DNA of 64,000 nucleotides from Acidimicrobiales bacterium (lineage in GTDB: Bacteria; Actinomycetota; Acidimicrobiia; Acidimicrobiales; SHLQ01), in contig JAHDEJ010000012.1 of NCBI GenBank assembly GCA_020628865.1, positions 1-64,000 of the forward strand, in the 5' to 3' direction. The translations under genes and the position numbers were made by a program. How positions within the stretch are numbered: the stretch's first letter is position 1; each line of letters starts with the position of its first letter. Positions 8,944-17,438 of the stretch are shown piece after piece. Below the pieces are notes generated by a model. It made no database searches and was not told the origin of the DNA. It worked only from the letters and a program-made list of their open reading frames with translations.

Positions 8944-8976
8944 TCGGGCGAACGGACCGGGTCGGCGACCTCGGGG

Positions 8977-9756
8977 TCAGGGGCGGGCGACCACGCAGGT
9001 GGTTCCGGTCTCCTCGACGAACTCGAAATCGCCGAACGCCGTGGGGTCCGGATCGTTCTGGGTGAAGTCGGGAATGCCCGAGATGATCACGTCGATGTCG
9101 GCCGCGTTGCCGCCCTGTTCGACGAGCTGATCTTCATAGGCGGCAATGAGCGAGGCCGCGGTCTCGTCGTAGGCGGCCTGCATGCAGTCGCTTCCGCCGA
9201 TCACGGTTTGGGCGAATGCGAACGCCGCCGGCGTGAGTTCGTCGTCTTCGTTCGTGAACGGGAGGGCTTCGACGATCTGATTCACGAAACCCCGATCGGT
9301 CGTGACCGAATCCATCGTTGCCACTGCGTCGACCCGGGGCCGGACGAACTCGATGGCGGATGCATCGATGATGACGCCGATCGTGCCGTCGGTGCGTTCC
9401 ACGATTTCGACGCCGTCGGCGGCAACACAGGTGTCGACATCACCGATGGCCTGCATCCGAACCGTGTCGGTGCTCACCGTCGCTCCGGCAACCTCGGTGC
9501 GCTGAGTTCCGACGACCGGCACTCGTGCGGTGATGCGAGCCCGGCAGTCCAGGGCGATCGGGGTGATCTTCACGATTTCCGCCGGGCCCTGCTCGACGGT
9601 GTCGATGGCGAGCTCGGTCTCCTCTTGCACGATGTCGATGTCTTCCCAGGGCCAGTTGATGTCGACCCAACCGAACGAGAACAGCCCGATCACCAGGAGG
9701 AGCGCGACGAAGAAGATGCCGGCAACGGTGAGGAAGGCGACAGTGGCTTTGCTCAT
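8977..9756 (-). CDS. Membrane-anchored protein, DUF4230-like
   Basis: A 259-residue protein with one N-terminal membrane segment at about residues 6-28 (VAFLTVAGIFFVALLLVIGL) and a large outer domain. The layout and the stretch around ITARVPVVGTQRTE recall DUF4230 proteins, but I could not confirm this. Two Cys near DVDTCVAADG and the C-terminus (TTCVVARP) may pair. AAGGGAG just before the ATG at 9756 supports the start. A TACTGT box sits at 9784-9789 on the same strand. Function unknown. Confidence 0.6.
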   Translation of the reverse strand: MSKATVAFLTVAGIFFVALLLVIGLFSFGWVDINWPWEDIDIVQEETELAIDTVEQGPAEIVKITPIALDCRARITARVPVVGTQRTEVAGATVSTDTVRMQAIGDVDTCVAADGVEIVERTDGTIGVIIDASAIEFVRPRVDAVATMDSVTTDRGFVNQIVEALPFTNEDDELTPAAFAFAQTVIGGSDCMQAAYDETAASLIAAYEDQLVEQGGNAADIDVIISGIPDFTQNDPDPTAFGDFEFVEETGTTCVVARP

Positions 9757-10105
9757 GGTGGCTCCCTTCGATCGATCATCACACAGTAGGTGCCGGTGGG
9801 CGCTACCGCGATGCGATGGTGGGCGGTGGACTCGACCGCCGTCGGACGGAGCCGGTGGTGGGGACCTGGCTCCGTCCGGAGCGGCGAGAGTGTGGCTGAC
9901 CCCGGGTCGGTGGCGGGATACCGACCCGGAGTCAACAACTTGGATCCACGGGGGGACGGGTGGACCCGAGCGCCGGACTCGCCATTGAGTCCGGCTCGTT
10001 CGAATTGATCTGACGCCGAGCCGGTGGCGGGAACCGATCCGGCGTCAGACACATGAATGACGCCGGGTTGCGAGAAGAAGTTTCAGGAAATTTGTGTGAC
10101 GCGCG
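9757..10105. other. Gene-free stretch filled with GC-rich hairpins
   Basis: This is the only stretch over 300 bases without a gene. It separates two genes read leftward. I see no ORF with coding character. It holds a TACTGT box for the gene at its left and four or five hairpins between 9822 and 10046, described in the repeat entry. The remaining sequence shows nothing recognisable. Confidence 0.6.
9822..10046. repeat. Row of four to five GC-rich hairpins, three sharing a loop
   Basis: Perfect or near-perfect stems: GGCGGT/ACCGCC (9822-9840), CGGACGGAGCC/GGCTCCGTCCG (9843-9878, 11 bp), CCGGGTCGGT/ACCGACCCGG (9902-9929, 10 bp), CGAG..CCGGACTC/GAGTCCGG-CTCG with a two-base bulge (9967-9998), and GACGCCG.. 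with ..GGCGTC (10012-10046). Stems two, three and five carry the similar loop GGTGGYGGG on the plus strand. There is no U-run after any of them, so a simple terminator does not account for the set. Confidence 0.7.
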
Positions 10106-11281
10106 TCACTGCAGATGTTCGCCGACCAGATCCATCAGCACGGCGACCTGGGCGTCGGTCGGCTCGCCGCCCACATGGGAGGAGCTCTTGTCGCCGGTTG
10201 CCCAGAAGGCGAACGATTCGGCGAAATCGCCGGCACCGGTTTGGAAGTCGGTTGCGTAGGCGTCCGGCCACCACTGGGTGTCGCTCGCACTCCGTGCGTC
10301 GAGCCATGTCGCCCGCTCGTCGCCGTCGAGGAAGGTCACGTCGAGTGCATGGCCGATCTCGTGTGCGAGGATTCCGGCGACGCTCTCCGGCGTGTCGTCC
10401 GCCCGGATGTACATGTCGATCGACTTCTCGTACGGAAACGTCAGTCCCCGGAAGGTCTGGTCCGCCGGCTTGTAGTTGATGGTCCAGCCGGGAAGTGTCG
10501 CCTGCCAATCGAACGGTAGAAGGGCTTCGGCCGCAGCGCCGAGGGCAGCAGGTGATCCGGGTTCGGCGGCCACGGCGGCGCTGGTTGCCGCGGTGGGTGT
10601 CGACGCGAGGCGAGCGATCGTCGGGGCATTGCCGTTGGTCGGGTCCGGCTCGGGGAGCGTGTCGTTGGTCGGGTTCGGCGGCGCCGAGCTGTCCATGGAG
10701 ACCATGACCAACGTGCCGATCGAGACGACGCCCACGAGCGCGCCGGTTCCCGGAACCCACAACCGATTCCGAAACCAGCCGACGAGTCCGGAGACCGACG
10801 TTTGTTCCGGCTGCATCGCCAGGAGCAGTTGCTCCTCGATGAGTTCGCTGCGCTCGGCGAGCGAGGCGGCCAGGATCGCCACATCTTCATCGCGCAACGG
10901 CACGGTCGAGCCCGGCTCCCGGTTCCGCAGGACGTAGACGAGCGAGAGGTAGCGATCGAGGATGTGGTCGCGGCCGCTTCCCGACAGGGGGAGCGCCTTT
11001 CCGGAGGCGGAGACCAGGTTGCGGTCGAGGTCGATGGTGAGTTCGGCCCGCTGGGGGATGATGGGGCCGCAGTCGAGGCTGTACAGCCGGGTGATGGTCT
11101 GGATCAGTCCGTCGTCGAGGACACGATGGCCCGCTTCGAGGTCGCTGAGTTCGCCCACGGTGAACGTGCCGCCGCTGCGCTGGGCCAGTTCGGCGAGGTC
11201 GGTGCCGGTCCGCAGACGGGCTTCGACGAGAAGCTGCCCGAGTCGGTTCGCCGGCACGATGGTCCCTGGTTGCGCTGCCAC
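10106..11281 (-). CDS. HTH - membrane segment - HExxH peptidase fusion
   Basis: A 391-residue protein. Residues 10-75 look like an XRE-type helix-turn-helix (LGQLLVEARLRTGTDLAELA then ELSDLEAG). A membrane segment lies at about 178-197, followed by a Thr/Ala/Pro linker and an outer domain. The outer domain contains ILAHEIGHALDV at about residue 303, a zinc-peptidase motif, with DFAESFAFW downstream that could supply a third ligand. The arrangement suggests a membrane-bound regulator with an outer protease-like domain. Its target is unknown. The start is GTG at 11281. Confidence 0.7.
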   Translation of the reverse strand: MAAQPGTIVPANRLGQLLVEARLRTGTDLAELAQRSGGTFTVGELSDLEAGHRVLDDGLIQTITRLYSLDCGPIIPQRAELTIDLDRNLVSASGKALPLSGSGRDHILDRYLSLVYVLRNREPGSTVPLRDEDVAILAASLAERSELIEEQLLLAMQPEQTSVSGLVGWFRNRLWVPGTGALVGVVSIGTLVMVSMDSSAPPNPTNDTLPEPDPTNGNAPTIARLASTPTAATSAAVAAEPGSPAALGAAAEALLPFDWQATLPGWTINYKPADQTFRGLTFPYEKSIDMYIRADDTPESVAGILAHEIGHALDVTFLDGDERATWLDARSASDTQWWPDAYATDFQTGAGDFAESFAFWATGDKSSSHVGGEPTDAQVAVLMDLVGEHLQ

Positions 11282-11360
11282 GGGTCTCGGATCGGCCGGA
11301 CCGGCCCCTCGGTTGAGGGAACCGGCCCGGATTGGTCGAGATGGGTGGAGCGGGGCGTGC

Positions 11361-13958
11361 TCAGTTGTGGCTGATGGCGTCCAAGACGTTCATGCGCGAG
11401 GCCCGGAATGCGGGGAAGAGCGCAGCGGCGAGGCCCGCGATCGAGGCGACCGCCACCATGAACACGATGCGTCCCCATGGCACCGCCACGGTGGTGATGA
11501 TGTCGCCGGGGATCGCGGCGAGCGCCACGGCGCCGAGTCCCGTGCCGATGATCGCGCCGAGGACTGCGCCGACCGCAGCGATGATGGCCGACTCCCAGCG
11601 GATCATGCGGCGAGTCTGTCGCCGGGTCATGCCGACGGCCCGCAGCAGGCCGATCTCCCGGGTCCGTTCGAACACCGACAGGGCCATCGTGTTGGCGATG
11701 CCGATCAGGGCGATGACGATGGCGAGACCCAACAGCGCCGTGAGCACGTTGAGAACGCCGTCGATGAACCCGGTGAAGGACTCGCGGAAGCTTGCCGCCG
11801 AATCGAACGCAAGGTTCGGGTAGTCCTGACCGATCGTCTCGAACGCCGTGTCGGCGTCGGCCACGGTGGTGTCGGCCGATCGGGTCGCCACGATCAGGTC
11901 GGCGGTCGTCTGGTCCGAGATCTGCATGAAGCGATCGATGGAGATGAGCACACCGGACGAGACGGTCTCATCCTGGAAGATGCCAACGACCTCCATGGGT
12001 GCCCTTGTGCCGTCGTCGAGACGCATCGTCAGCGTGTCACCGATGCCGATTCCGAGGTCGTCGGCGATGTTCTGGCGGATGGCCGTGTGGTCGTCGTCCA
12101 CGGTGGCCAGCGTGCCTTCGGTCGTCTCCAGGTCGAACAGGGCGTCGATCACGGTGTAGTCGAATGCGCTGACGTCGGCGCCGTAGCCGGTGCCGTCCTC
12201 GCCGACACGGCCGGACTCGCCGGCGACCGGCGTGTTGTCGAAGTCGGCACTCCAGTAGAACGCCGGCGAGACGGCATCGAACGAGGCATCACCTTCCATG
12301 CGGTCGACGATCTCGAGCGGAAGGTTGGCCTCCCCCGACACGATGTAGTCGGCTTGGATCGTGCTGCCGAGGATCTTCGAGAACTCGGCCTTGAACGACT
12401 CACCGAGCACCATCGCCATCGACACGAGGGCCAGGCCGATCATGAGCGCGGCTGCCGTCGTTGCGGTCCGGCGCGGGTTGCGGGCGGCGTTCTGCGTGGC
12501 GAGCGATCCGGGCCGCTTGAAGACCGGGCCGAGCGGGATGCCGAGCGCCCGGCTCAGCGGGCCGGCCACGAGCGGGCTCAACAGGGTGAGACCGACGAAG
12601 AGGATGGCGGCGCCGGCGCCAAGTGGGGCCAACACCTCGAGCGCCGTCGAGCCGGCGAAGAGGCCGACCCCGATGAGCAGCGCTCCGAGGCCGGTCACCA
12701 TGGCGCCGATCACGTAGCGGGCGATCGACTTCTCCGTCTGGTCGGCGGTTCCGGTGATCGCCGTGATCGGCGCGATCCGAGACGCCGAGAACGCCGGCAC
12801 GATCGCCGAGAGGACGGTGACCAGCGTGCCGACGCCGAAGGCGACGATGACGGTCCACGGCCGGATCACCACGCCGAACGAGGGAAGGGGAATTCCGAGC
12901 TGTCCGAGGAGCCAACGCATGAAGAACGCGATGGCCACGCCGACGGCGAGACCGATCGCCGAGGCGATCAGCCCGATGATCGTTGACTCGATCAGGACCG
13001 AGCGCCGGATCTGGGATGGCGTCGCACCGATGGCCCGCAGCAGGCCGAGCTCACGGATTCGCTGGCTCGTCACGATCGCAAACGTGTTGGCGATGATGAA
13101 GATCGACACGAAGAGGGCGATCAGCGCGAAGGCGAGCAGGATGTAGCCGAAGATGTCGATGAACAGGTTGAACTCGCCCTGCTGTTCGGCAAGCAGGTCG
13201 GCCTGGTTCTGGACGAGGACGCGGCTCGAGTCGAGTGCGTCGTTGAGCGCGACCTCGACGTCCGCAATCGGAACGGTGCCGTCCACACCGACGGCGATTC
13301 CGTCGAATCCGTCGGGTGTGCCGAAGAACTCCCGTGCCGTCGACAGCTCGAACGCCATGAGCGTGGCGCCGTTGGTCGTGTTGTCCTCGCCGAAGCGGAA
13401 GGTGCCCACGAGCGTGGCGTCCTGACGTCCGGCGGGGGTGACGAATGTGGTCGTTTCGCCGATGACGAATCCGTGGTCGGCGGCCGCGTCGAGGTCGATG
13501 ACCCATTCGCCGGGTGCGCTCGGAGCAACACCGTCGACGATGACGAGCGGGTTGAGCTGATCCTCGACGCCCCACGAGAAGCCGAGCTGTGGCGGGCCGT
13601 TGACCGGAATGGTCGTGCCATCGGGCTTGATGGGCTGCACGCCGTTCTCGGGACCTTCGAGGCTGCCTTCGGCAACCCGGACGCCGTCGATGCCACGGAC
13701 GATTTCCAGGTCGGCTTCGGTGAGGAACGGCGGTTCTTCGACGAACTCGCCGGTGTCCGGATCGAAGCCGGAGATGGGGGTGAGGCCGAAGTCCGTCGTG
13801 CCGACGATCTCCTCGGAGAGGCTGGCGAAGCTGTCCTTCAAGCCGTCGCGGAGAACGAAGGACGAGACGACGAAGCCGACGCCCAACACGATCGCGAGCG
13901 CGGTGAGCCCGAGCCGAATCTTGTTGGCCGCCAGGTTTTTGCGTGCGAGACGAAACAC
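11361..13958 (-). CDS. ABC transporter permease, FtsX/MacB type
   Basis: An 865-residue permease with two FtsX-type units. Each has a membrane segment, a large outer domain and three membrane segments carrying motifs such as RELGLLRAIGATPSQIRR and REIGLLRAVGMTRRQTRR. This is the usual actinobacterial tandem form that pairs with a LolD/MacB-type ATPase and moves lipophilic substrates or drives outer-surface enzymes rather than importing solutes. The start is GTG at 13958, one base after the ATPase stop, so translation is coupled. Confidence 0.9.
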   Translation of the reverse strand: MFRLARKNLAANKIRLGLTALAIVLGVGFVVSSFVLRDGLKDSFASLSEEIVGTTDFGLTPISGFDPDTGEFVEEPPFLTEADLEIVRGIDGVRVAEGSLEGPENGVQPIKPDGTTIPVNGPPQLGFSWGVEDQLNPLVIVDGVAPSAPGEWVIDLDAAADHGFVIGETTTFVTPAGRQDATLVGTFRFGEDNTTNGATLMAFELSTAREFFGTPDGFDGIAVGVDGTVPIADVEVALNDALDSSRVLVQNQADLLAEQQGEFNLFIDIFGYILLAFALIALFVSIFIIANTFAIVTSQRIRELGLLRAIGATPSQIRRSVLIESTIIGLIASAIGLAVGVAIAFFMRWLLGQLGIPLPSFGVVIRPWTVIVAFGVGTLVTVLSAIVPAFSASRIAPITAITGTADQTEKSIARYVIGAMVTGLGALLIGVGLFAGSTALEVLAPLGAGAAILFVGLTLLSPLVAGPLSRALGIPLGPVFKRPGSLATQNAARNPRRTATTAAALMIGLALVSMAMVLGESFKAEFSKILGSTIQADYIVSGEANLPLEIVDRMEGDASFDAVSPAFYWSADFDNTPVAGESGRVGEDGTGYGADVSAFDYTVIDALFDLETTEGTLATVDDDHTAIRQNIADDLGIGIGDTLTMRLDDGTRAPMEVVGIFQDETVSSGVLISIDRFMQISDQTTADLIVATRSADTTVADADTAFETIGQDYPNLAFDSAASFRESFTGFIDGVLNVLTALLGLAIVIALIGIANTMALSVFERTREIGLLRAVGMTRRQTRRMIRWESAIIAAVGAVLGAIIGTGLGAVALAAIPGDIITTVAVPWGRIVFMVAVASIAGLAAALFPAFRASRMNVLDAISHN

Positions 13959-13959
13959 C

Positions 13960-14697
13960 TCAGCCCCGCGTGGCTTCCCGAAGGGTGGCGAGAATCGTGT
14001 CCACGTTCGGGTCGTGGAGCTCGTTCACAATGCGACCGTCCGCGAGGAACAGGACTCGATCGGCGTAGGCGGCCGCAACCGCATCGTGCGTCACCATGAC
14101 GATGGTCTGGCCGAACTCGTTCACGGCACGGCGCATGAATGCGAGGATCTCGGCGCCGGTCTGGGAGTCGAGGTTGCCGGTGGGCTCATCGGCGAACACG
14201 ACGTCGGGACGCGAAGCGAGTGCTCGAGCGACGGCGACGCGCTGCTGCTGACCACCGGACAGCTCGTTCGGCTTGTGCGAGAGCCGGTCGGCGAGGCCGA
14301 CCGCCTGGACGACCTCGTCGAGGAGGGCCTGGTCGGGCGCGCTGCGTCCGAGGTCGAGCGGGAGCGTGATGTTCTCGATCGCAGTGAGGGTGGGCACGAG
14401 GTTGAACGCCTGGAACACGAAGCCGATCTTCGTACGCCGGAGGAGCGTGAGGTCCTTCTCGGACAGCTCGGAGAGGTTCGTCTCCCCGACGAAGACCTGT
14501 CCGCTGGTGAGCCGGTCCAGCCCGGCGAGGACGTGCATGAGGGTGGACTTGCCCGAACCGGACGGCCCCATGATCGCGGTGAACTGGCCCTGGTCGAACG
14601 ACACGTCGACGTCGTCGAGCGCAACCACTTCCGTGTCGCCCGAACCGTAGACCTTGCGCGCCTTGACGGTTCCTGCGGCGGCAACTGCGACTGTCAT
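13960..14697 (-). CDS. ABC transporter ATP-binding protein, LolD/MacB type
   Basis: A 245-residue ATPase. Walker A is GPSGSGKST, the signature is [15 protein letters not shown], and Walker B is [12 protein letters not shown], all intact. The LolD/MacB branch is suggested by GNLDSQTG and by the FtsX partner downstream. The ATG at 14697 has GAGGAG eight bases upstream, which decides against the longer frame starting at 14760. A response-regulator and sensor-kinase pair lies immediately upstream on the same strand and may control this exporter. Confidence 0.93.
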   Translation of the reverse strand: MTVAVAAAGTVKARKVYGSGDTEVVALDDVDVSFDQGQFTAIMGPSGSGKSTLMHVLAGLDRLTSGQVFVGETNLSELSEKDLTLLRRTKIGFVFQAFNLVPTLTAIENITLPLDLGRSAPDQALLDEVVQAVGLADRLSHKPNELSGGQQQRVAVARALASRPDVVFADEPTGNLDSQTGAEILAFMRRAVNEFGQTIVMVTHDAVAAAYADRVLFLADGRIVNELHDPNVDTILATLREATRG

Positions 14698-14797
14698 TTC
14701 ATACTCCTCATGAAGGGTGCTGTAACGAGTCTTGTCGATTCGCCGACCAAAGTCGTCCAACCCGAGAGTGGTTTCGGGTCATCCTTCCGGAGGATGC

Positions 14798-15460
14798 TCA
14801 GCGGCCGGGACGAACCACGCCGGCTTCGTAGGCGGCGATGACCGCCTGGACCCGGTCACGGACGCCGAGCTTCATCAGGATCCGGCCGACGTGGGTCTTG
14901 ACCGTGGTTTCGCCGAGGTAGAGCTCTTCTGCGATCTCGCTGTTGGAGAGCCCCCTCGCCATGTGACTCAGGACCTCGTTCTCCCGATCGGTGAGGTCGG
15001 CCAGGCCGGTCGCCGTGGTCGCTTGCGCAGGAAGCGAGGCGAACGTGGTGATGAGCCGCCGGGTGATGCTTGGGGCGAGCAGCGCGTCGCCGCCGGCAAC
15101 GACTTGGATGGCGCTGAGCAGATCCTCGGGTGGGGCGTCCTTGAGCAGGAAGCCGCTGGCGCCGGCCTGCAGCGATGCGTACACGTACTCGTCGTTGTCG
15201 AAGGTCGTGAGAATGAGGACGGCGGGGGGATGGTCGTCGGCCACGATCTGGCGGGTCGCCTCGATACCGTCCATCTCCGGCATCCGGATGTCCATGAGGA
15301 CCACATCGGGCTCGGCGTCGGCGACCAGCTGGATCGCTTCGACGCCGTTGGCCGCCTCTCCGACGAGTTCGATCCCGTCTTCGCTTCGGAGGATCATGGA
15401 GAAGCCGGCTCGCAACAGCGGTTGATCGTCGACGATGGCGACGCGGATCGGGTTGCTCAT
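14798..15460 (-). CDS. NarL/LuxR-family response regulator
   Basis: A 220-residue two-component regulator. The receiver domain (1-120) has VAIVDDQPLLRAGF and the phosphoacceptor Asp in DVVLMDIRMPEMDG. The LuxR-type DNA-binding domain has LTDRENEVLSHMARGLSN followed by TTVKTHVGRIL. Its ATG overlaps the end of the kinase gene by four bases, the usual sign of a cognate pair. The ABC exporter genes begin about 100 bases downstream on the same strand, so they may be its targets. Confidence 0.94.
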   Translation of the reverse strand: MSNPIRVAIVDDQPLLRAGFSMILRSEDGIELVGEAANGVEAIQLVADAEPDVVLMDIRMPEMDGIEATRQIVADDHPPAVLILTTFDNDEYVYASLQAGASGFLLKDAPPEDLLSAIQVVAGGDALLAPSITRRLITTFASLPAQATTATGLADLTDRENEVLSHMARGLSNSEIAEELYLGETTVKTHVGRILMKLGVRDRVQAVIAAYEAGVVRPGR

Positions 15461-16641
15461 GGCGCCGACACCGGAAGGTTGGCTTCCACGACGAACCCGC
15501 CGCCGGTGCGGGGTCCGGCGTGGAGTTCGCCGCCGAACGCCTCGACCCGTTCCCGCATGCCGATGAGGCCGTACCCGGCGTGCTCGCGGCTCGCAGCGGC
15601 GCCCCGGCCCGTATCGGTCACGGAGATGCGGAGCTCATCGCTCCCGTAGTCCAACGTGATGGCGGCCTTGGCCCGAGGTCCTGCGTGCTTCATGGCGTTG
15701 GTCAGCGATTCCTGGACGATGCGATAGCCGGACAGTTCGATCATTGCCGGGAGCCCGCGTGGTTCGCCGATGACGGAGAGGGTGACCGGGAGGCCGGCGG
15801 CCGCGCAATGATCCACGAGGCCGGCGATGGCAGAGAGCTCGGCGGCGGGCGCAAGTTCTGCATCGTCGTCTCGGAGTAGCCCGACGACACCTCGGATGTC
15901 GTTGAGGTTCGTTCGGCCGGTGGACTCGATGGCGCCGAGCGCTTCGAGCACGGCGTCGTCATCCTTGCCGACGAGCCGCTTGGCGCCCTCGGCCTGCACG
16001 ATCACGACCGACATCGAGTGCGCCACGATGTCGTGGAGTTCACGTGCGATGCGGCTGCGCTCGGCGGCGACGGCTTCCGCGGTCCGGCGCGCCTGCTCGA
16101 CCTCCGCCTTGCGGACCTGATCTTCGAGGGTGGAGACCCGAGCTTCGCGATGCTGGATCACGTCGCCCGCAAGCCAGGACAGCTGGAACACGATCAGGTT
16201 CACGATGATGAGCCCGAGCGTGACCTCGTTCTCGTCGTCCCAGAAGTAGCCGGCGGTGAAGACCATCAGCAGCACGATCGTGAAGACGACCAACGACACG
16301 GTCGCCCGGCGGCGATCCGTCGTGTAACGGGCTGCGGAGTAGAGCAGCACGACGATCGCGATCGATGCGCCGCCATTCGGGTAGTCGGAAACCCAGTAGG
16401 CGAAGCCCAGCACCGTGCCGATGGCGAGGGCGATCTGAGGGTGCGCTCGACGAAAGAGGAGGGCCGCGCTCGGGATGAGCATGAGCAGCCATCCGATGAC
16501 GTCCAGTGCGCGGTCGTCAGCCGCCGGGGTCGGCCAGACCGAGGTCGGGAAGAGGAGAAGCACGACGAGGAGCGCGAGGAGGAAATCGGCGATTCTCGGG
16601 TTCGCCGAAGCCCAGCCTGCGGTCGCGAGCCGTCCTCTCAT
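15457..16641 (-). CDS. DesK/NarX-type sensor histidine kinase
   Basis: A 394-residue membrane kinase with about four to five membrane segments in residues 18-165. A HisKA_3 helix follows with the phosphorylated His in RIARELHDIVAHSMSV, then an HATPase domain with GRGAA and GYGLIGMRERVEAFGG. The input part is membrane-embedded, as in kinases that sense envelope stress. TAGTCT lies seven bases before the ATG, and AAGGA lies between them. It diverges from the DedA gene. Confidence 0.93.
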   Translation of the reverse strand: MRGRLATAGWASANPRIADFLLALLVVLLLFPTSVWPTPAADDRALDVIGWLLMLIPSAALLFRRAHPQIALAIGTVLGFAYWVSDYPNGGASIAIVVLLYSAARYTTDRRRATVSLVVFTIVLLMVFTAGYFWDDENEVTLGLIIVNLIVFQLSWLAGDVIQHREARVSTLEDQVRKAEVEQARRTAEAVAAERSRIARELHDIVAHSMSVVIVQAEGAKRLVGKDDDAVLEALGAIESTGRTNLNDIRGVVGLLRDDDAELAPAAELSAIAGLVDHCAAAGLPVTLSVIGEPRGLPAMIELSGYRIVQESLTNAMKHAGPRAKAAITLDYGSDELRISVTDTGRGAAASREHAGYGLIGMRERVEAFGGELHAGPRTGGGFVVEANLPVSAP

Positions 16642-16648
16642 GTCCTTC

Positions 16649-16654
16649 AGACTA
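16649..16654 (-). promoter_or_regulatory. -10 box TAGTCT for the two-component operon
   Basis: On the minus strand TAGTCT sits seven bases before the ATG of the histidine kinase. The spacer contains GAAGGA, so the transcript may be leaderless or may have a very short leader. Confidence 0.4.
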
Positions 16655-16753
16655 CGAGACCGGCTTCGGGCCGTCGTCCTCCACCCGATCCATCGGGGTC
16701 CTCCGAAGGGATGATTCCTGCGGTCGTGTCGTGCACTCGGCGTCCGGTCACCG

Positions 16754-16759
16754 TACTGT
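16754..16759 (+). promoter_or_regulatory. Leaderless -10 box TACTGT for the DedA gene
   Basis: TACTGT then seven bases then GTG at 16767. This supports that GTG rather than upstream in-frame codons. Confidence 0.45.
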
Positions 16760-16766
16760 CATCTCC

Positions 16767-17438
16767 GTGATCGACTGGGCCCTCGACGTCTTCCACCAGA
16801 TGGAGGAATTCATCACCGATGTCTCCACGAGTCCGTGGTTCTATCTCTTGCTGTTCACGATTGCGTTCCTCGACTCCGTCGTGCCGATCGTGCCGTCCGA
16901 GTTCACGGTGATCGCCGGTGGTGTTGCATCCGCCGCCGGCAACCTGATCAACGATCGGCCCGTGCTCGCCGTCGTCCTCGTCATTCTGACCGGAGCGATC
17001 GGCGCCTACGGCGGCGATTCGATGGCGTACTGGCTCGGCAATCGGTCGGACAAGCTCGTGAAGCGATGGTTCTTTCGTGGGGAGAAGGGGGAGCAACGGC
17101 TGCTCTCCACCGGCGACCAGATCCGAAAGCGTGGCGGCCTCCTTCTCGTCACCGCCCGGTTCATTCCCGGTGGTCGAACCGCGATGACGTTCTCATGCGG
17201 GCTCACCGGACAACCCTTCCTCGCCTGGTTCACCCGATGGGATCTGCTGGCCACGTTCCTGTGGGCGAGCTACGCCGCGCTGCTCGGCTATTTCGTCTCG
17301 AGCGCCATCGACAACCCCACCACCGCACTGTGGTTGGCGTTCGGGCTGGCGCTCACGATCACGGTCCTGATCGAGGTGGGCCGCTGGTTCCTCGACCGCC
17401 TGCGCAACGGGTCAGGGGTCGAGCCGAGCGGGGCCTGA
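16767..17438 (+). CDS. DedA-family membrane protein
   Basis: A 223-residue DedA (SNARE-associated) protein. Such proteins act in lipid flipping and membrane homeostasis. Segments include FLDSVVPIVPSEFTVIAGG, the amphipathic stretch GAYGGDSMAYWLGNR, and ARFIPGGRTAMTFSCGL with the family Arg and Gly-Pro-type turn. There are about five hydrophobic segments. The start is GTG at 16767 behind the leaderless box. Its stop overlaps the start of the patatin gene (TGATG), so the two are coupled, and both are probably lipid-related. Confidence 0.88.
   Translation: MIDWALDVFHQMEEFITDVSTSPWFYLLLFTIAFLDSVVPIVPSEFTVIAGGVASAAGNLINDRPVLAVVLVILTGAIGAYGGDSMAYWLGNRSDKLVKRWFFRGEKGEQRLLSTGDQIRKRGGLLLVTARFIPGGRTAMTFSCGLTGQPFLAWFTRWDLLATFLWASYAALLGYFVSSAIDNPTTALWLAFGLALTITVLIEVGRWFLDRLRNGSGVEPSGA

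Noticed and set aside
7822-9789. Plus-strand open frame of 655 codons
   Set aside because: It is antisense to mshC and the DUF4230-like gene.
10962-12986. Long plus-strand open frame of 674 codons
   Set aside because: It is antisense to the ABC permease, has Arg/Asp/Gly-rich composition with no domain, and is expected in high-GC DNA.
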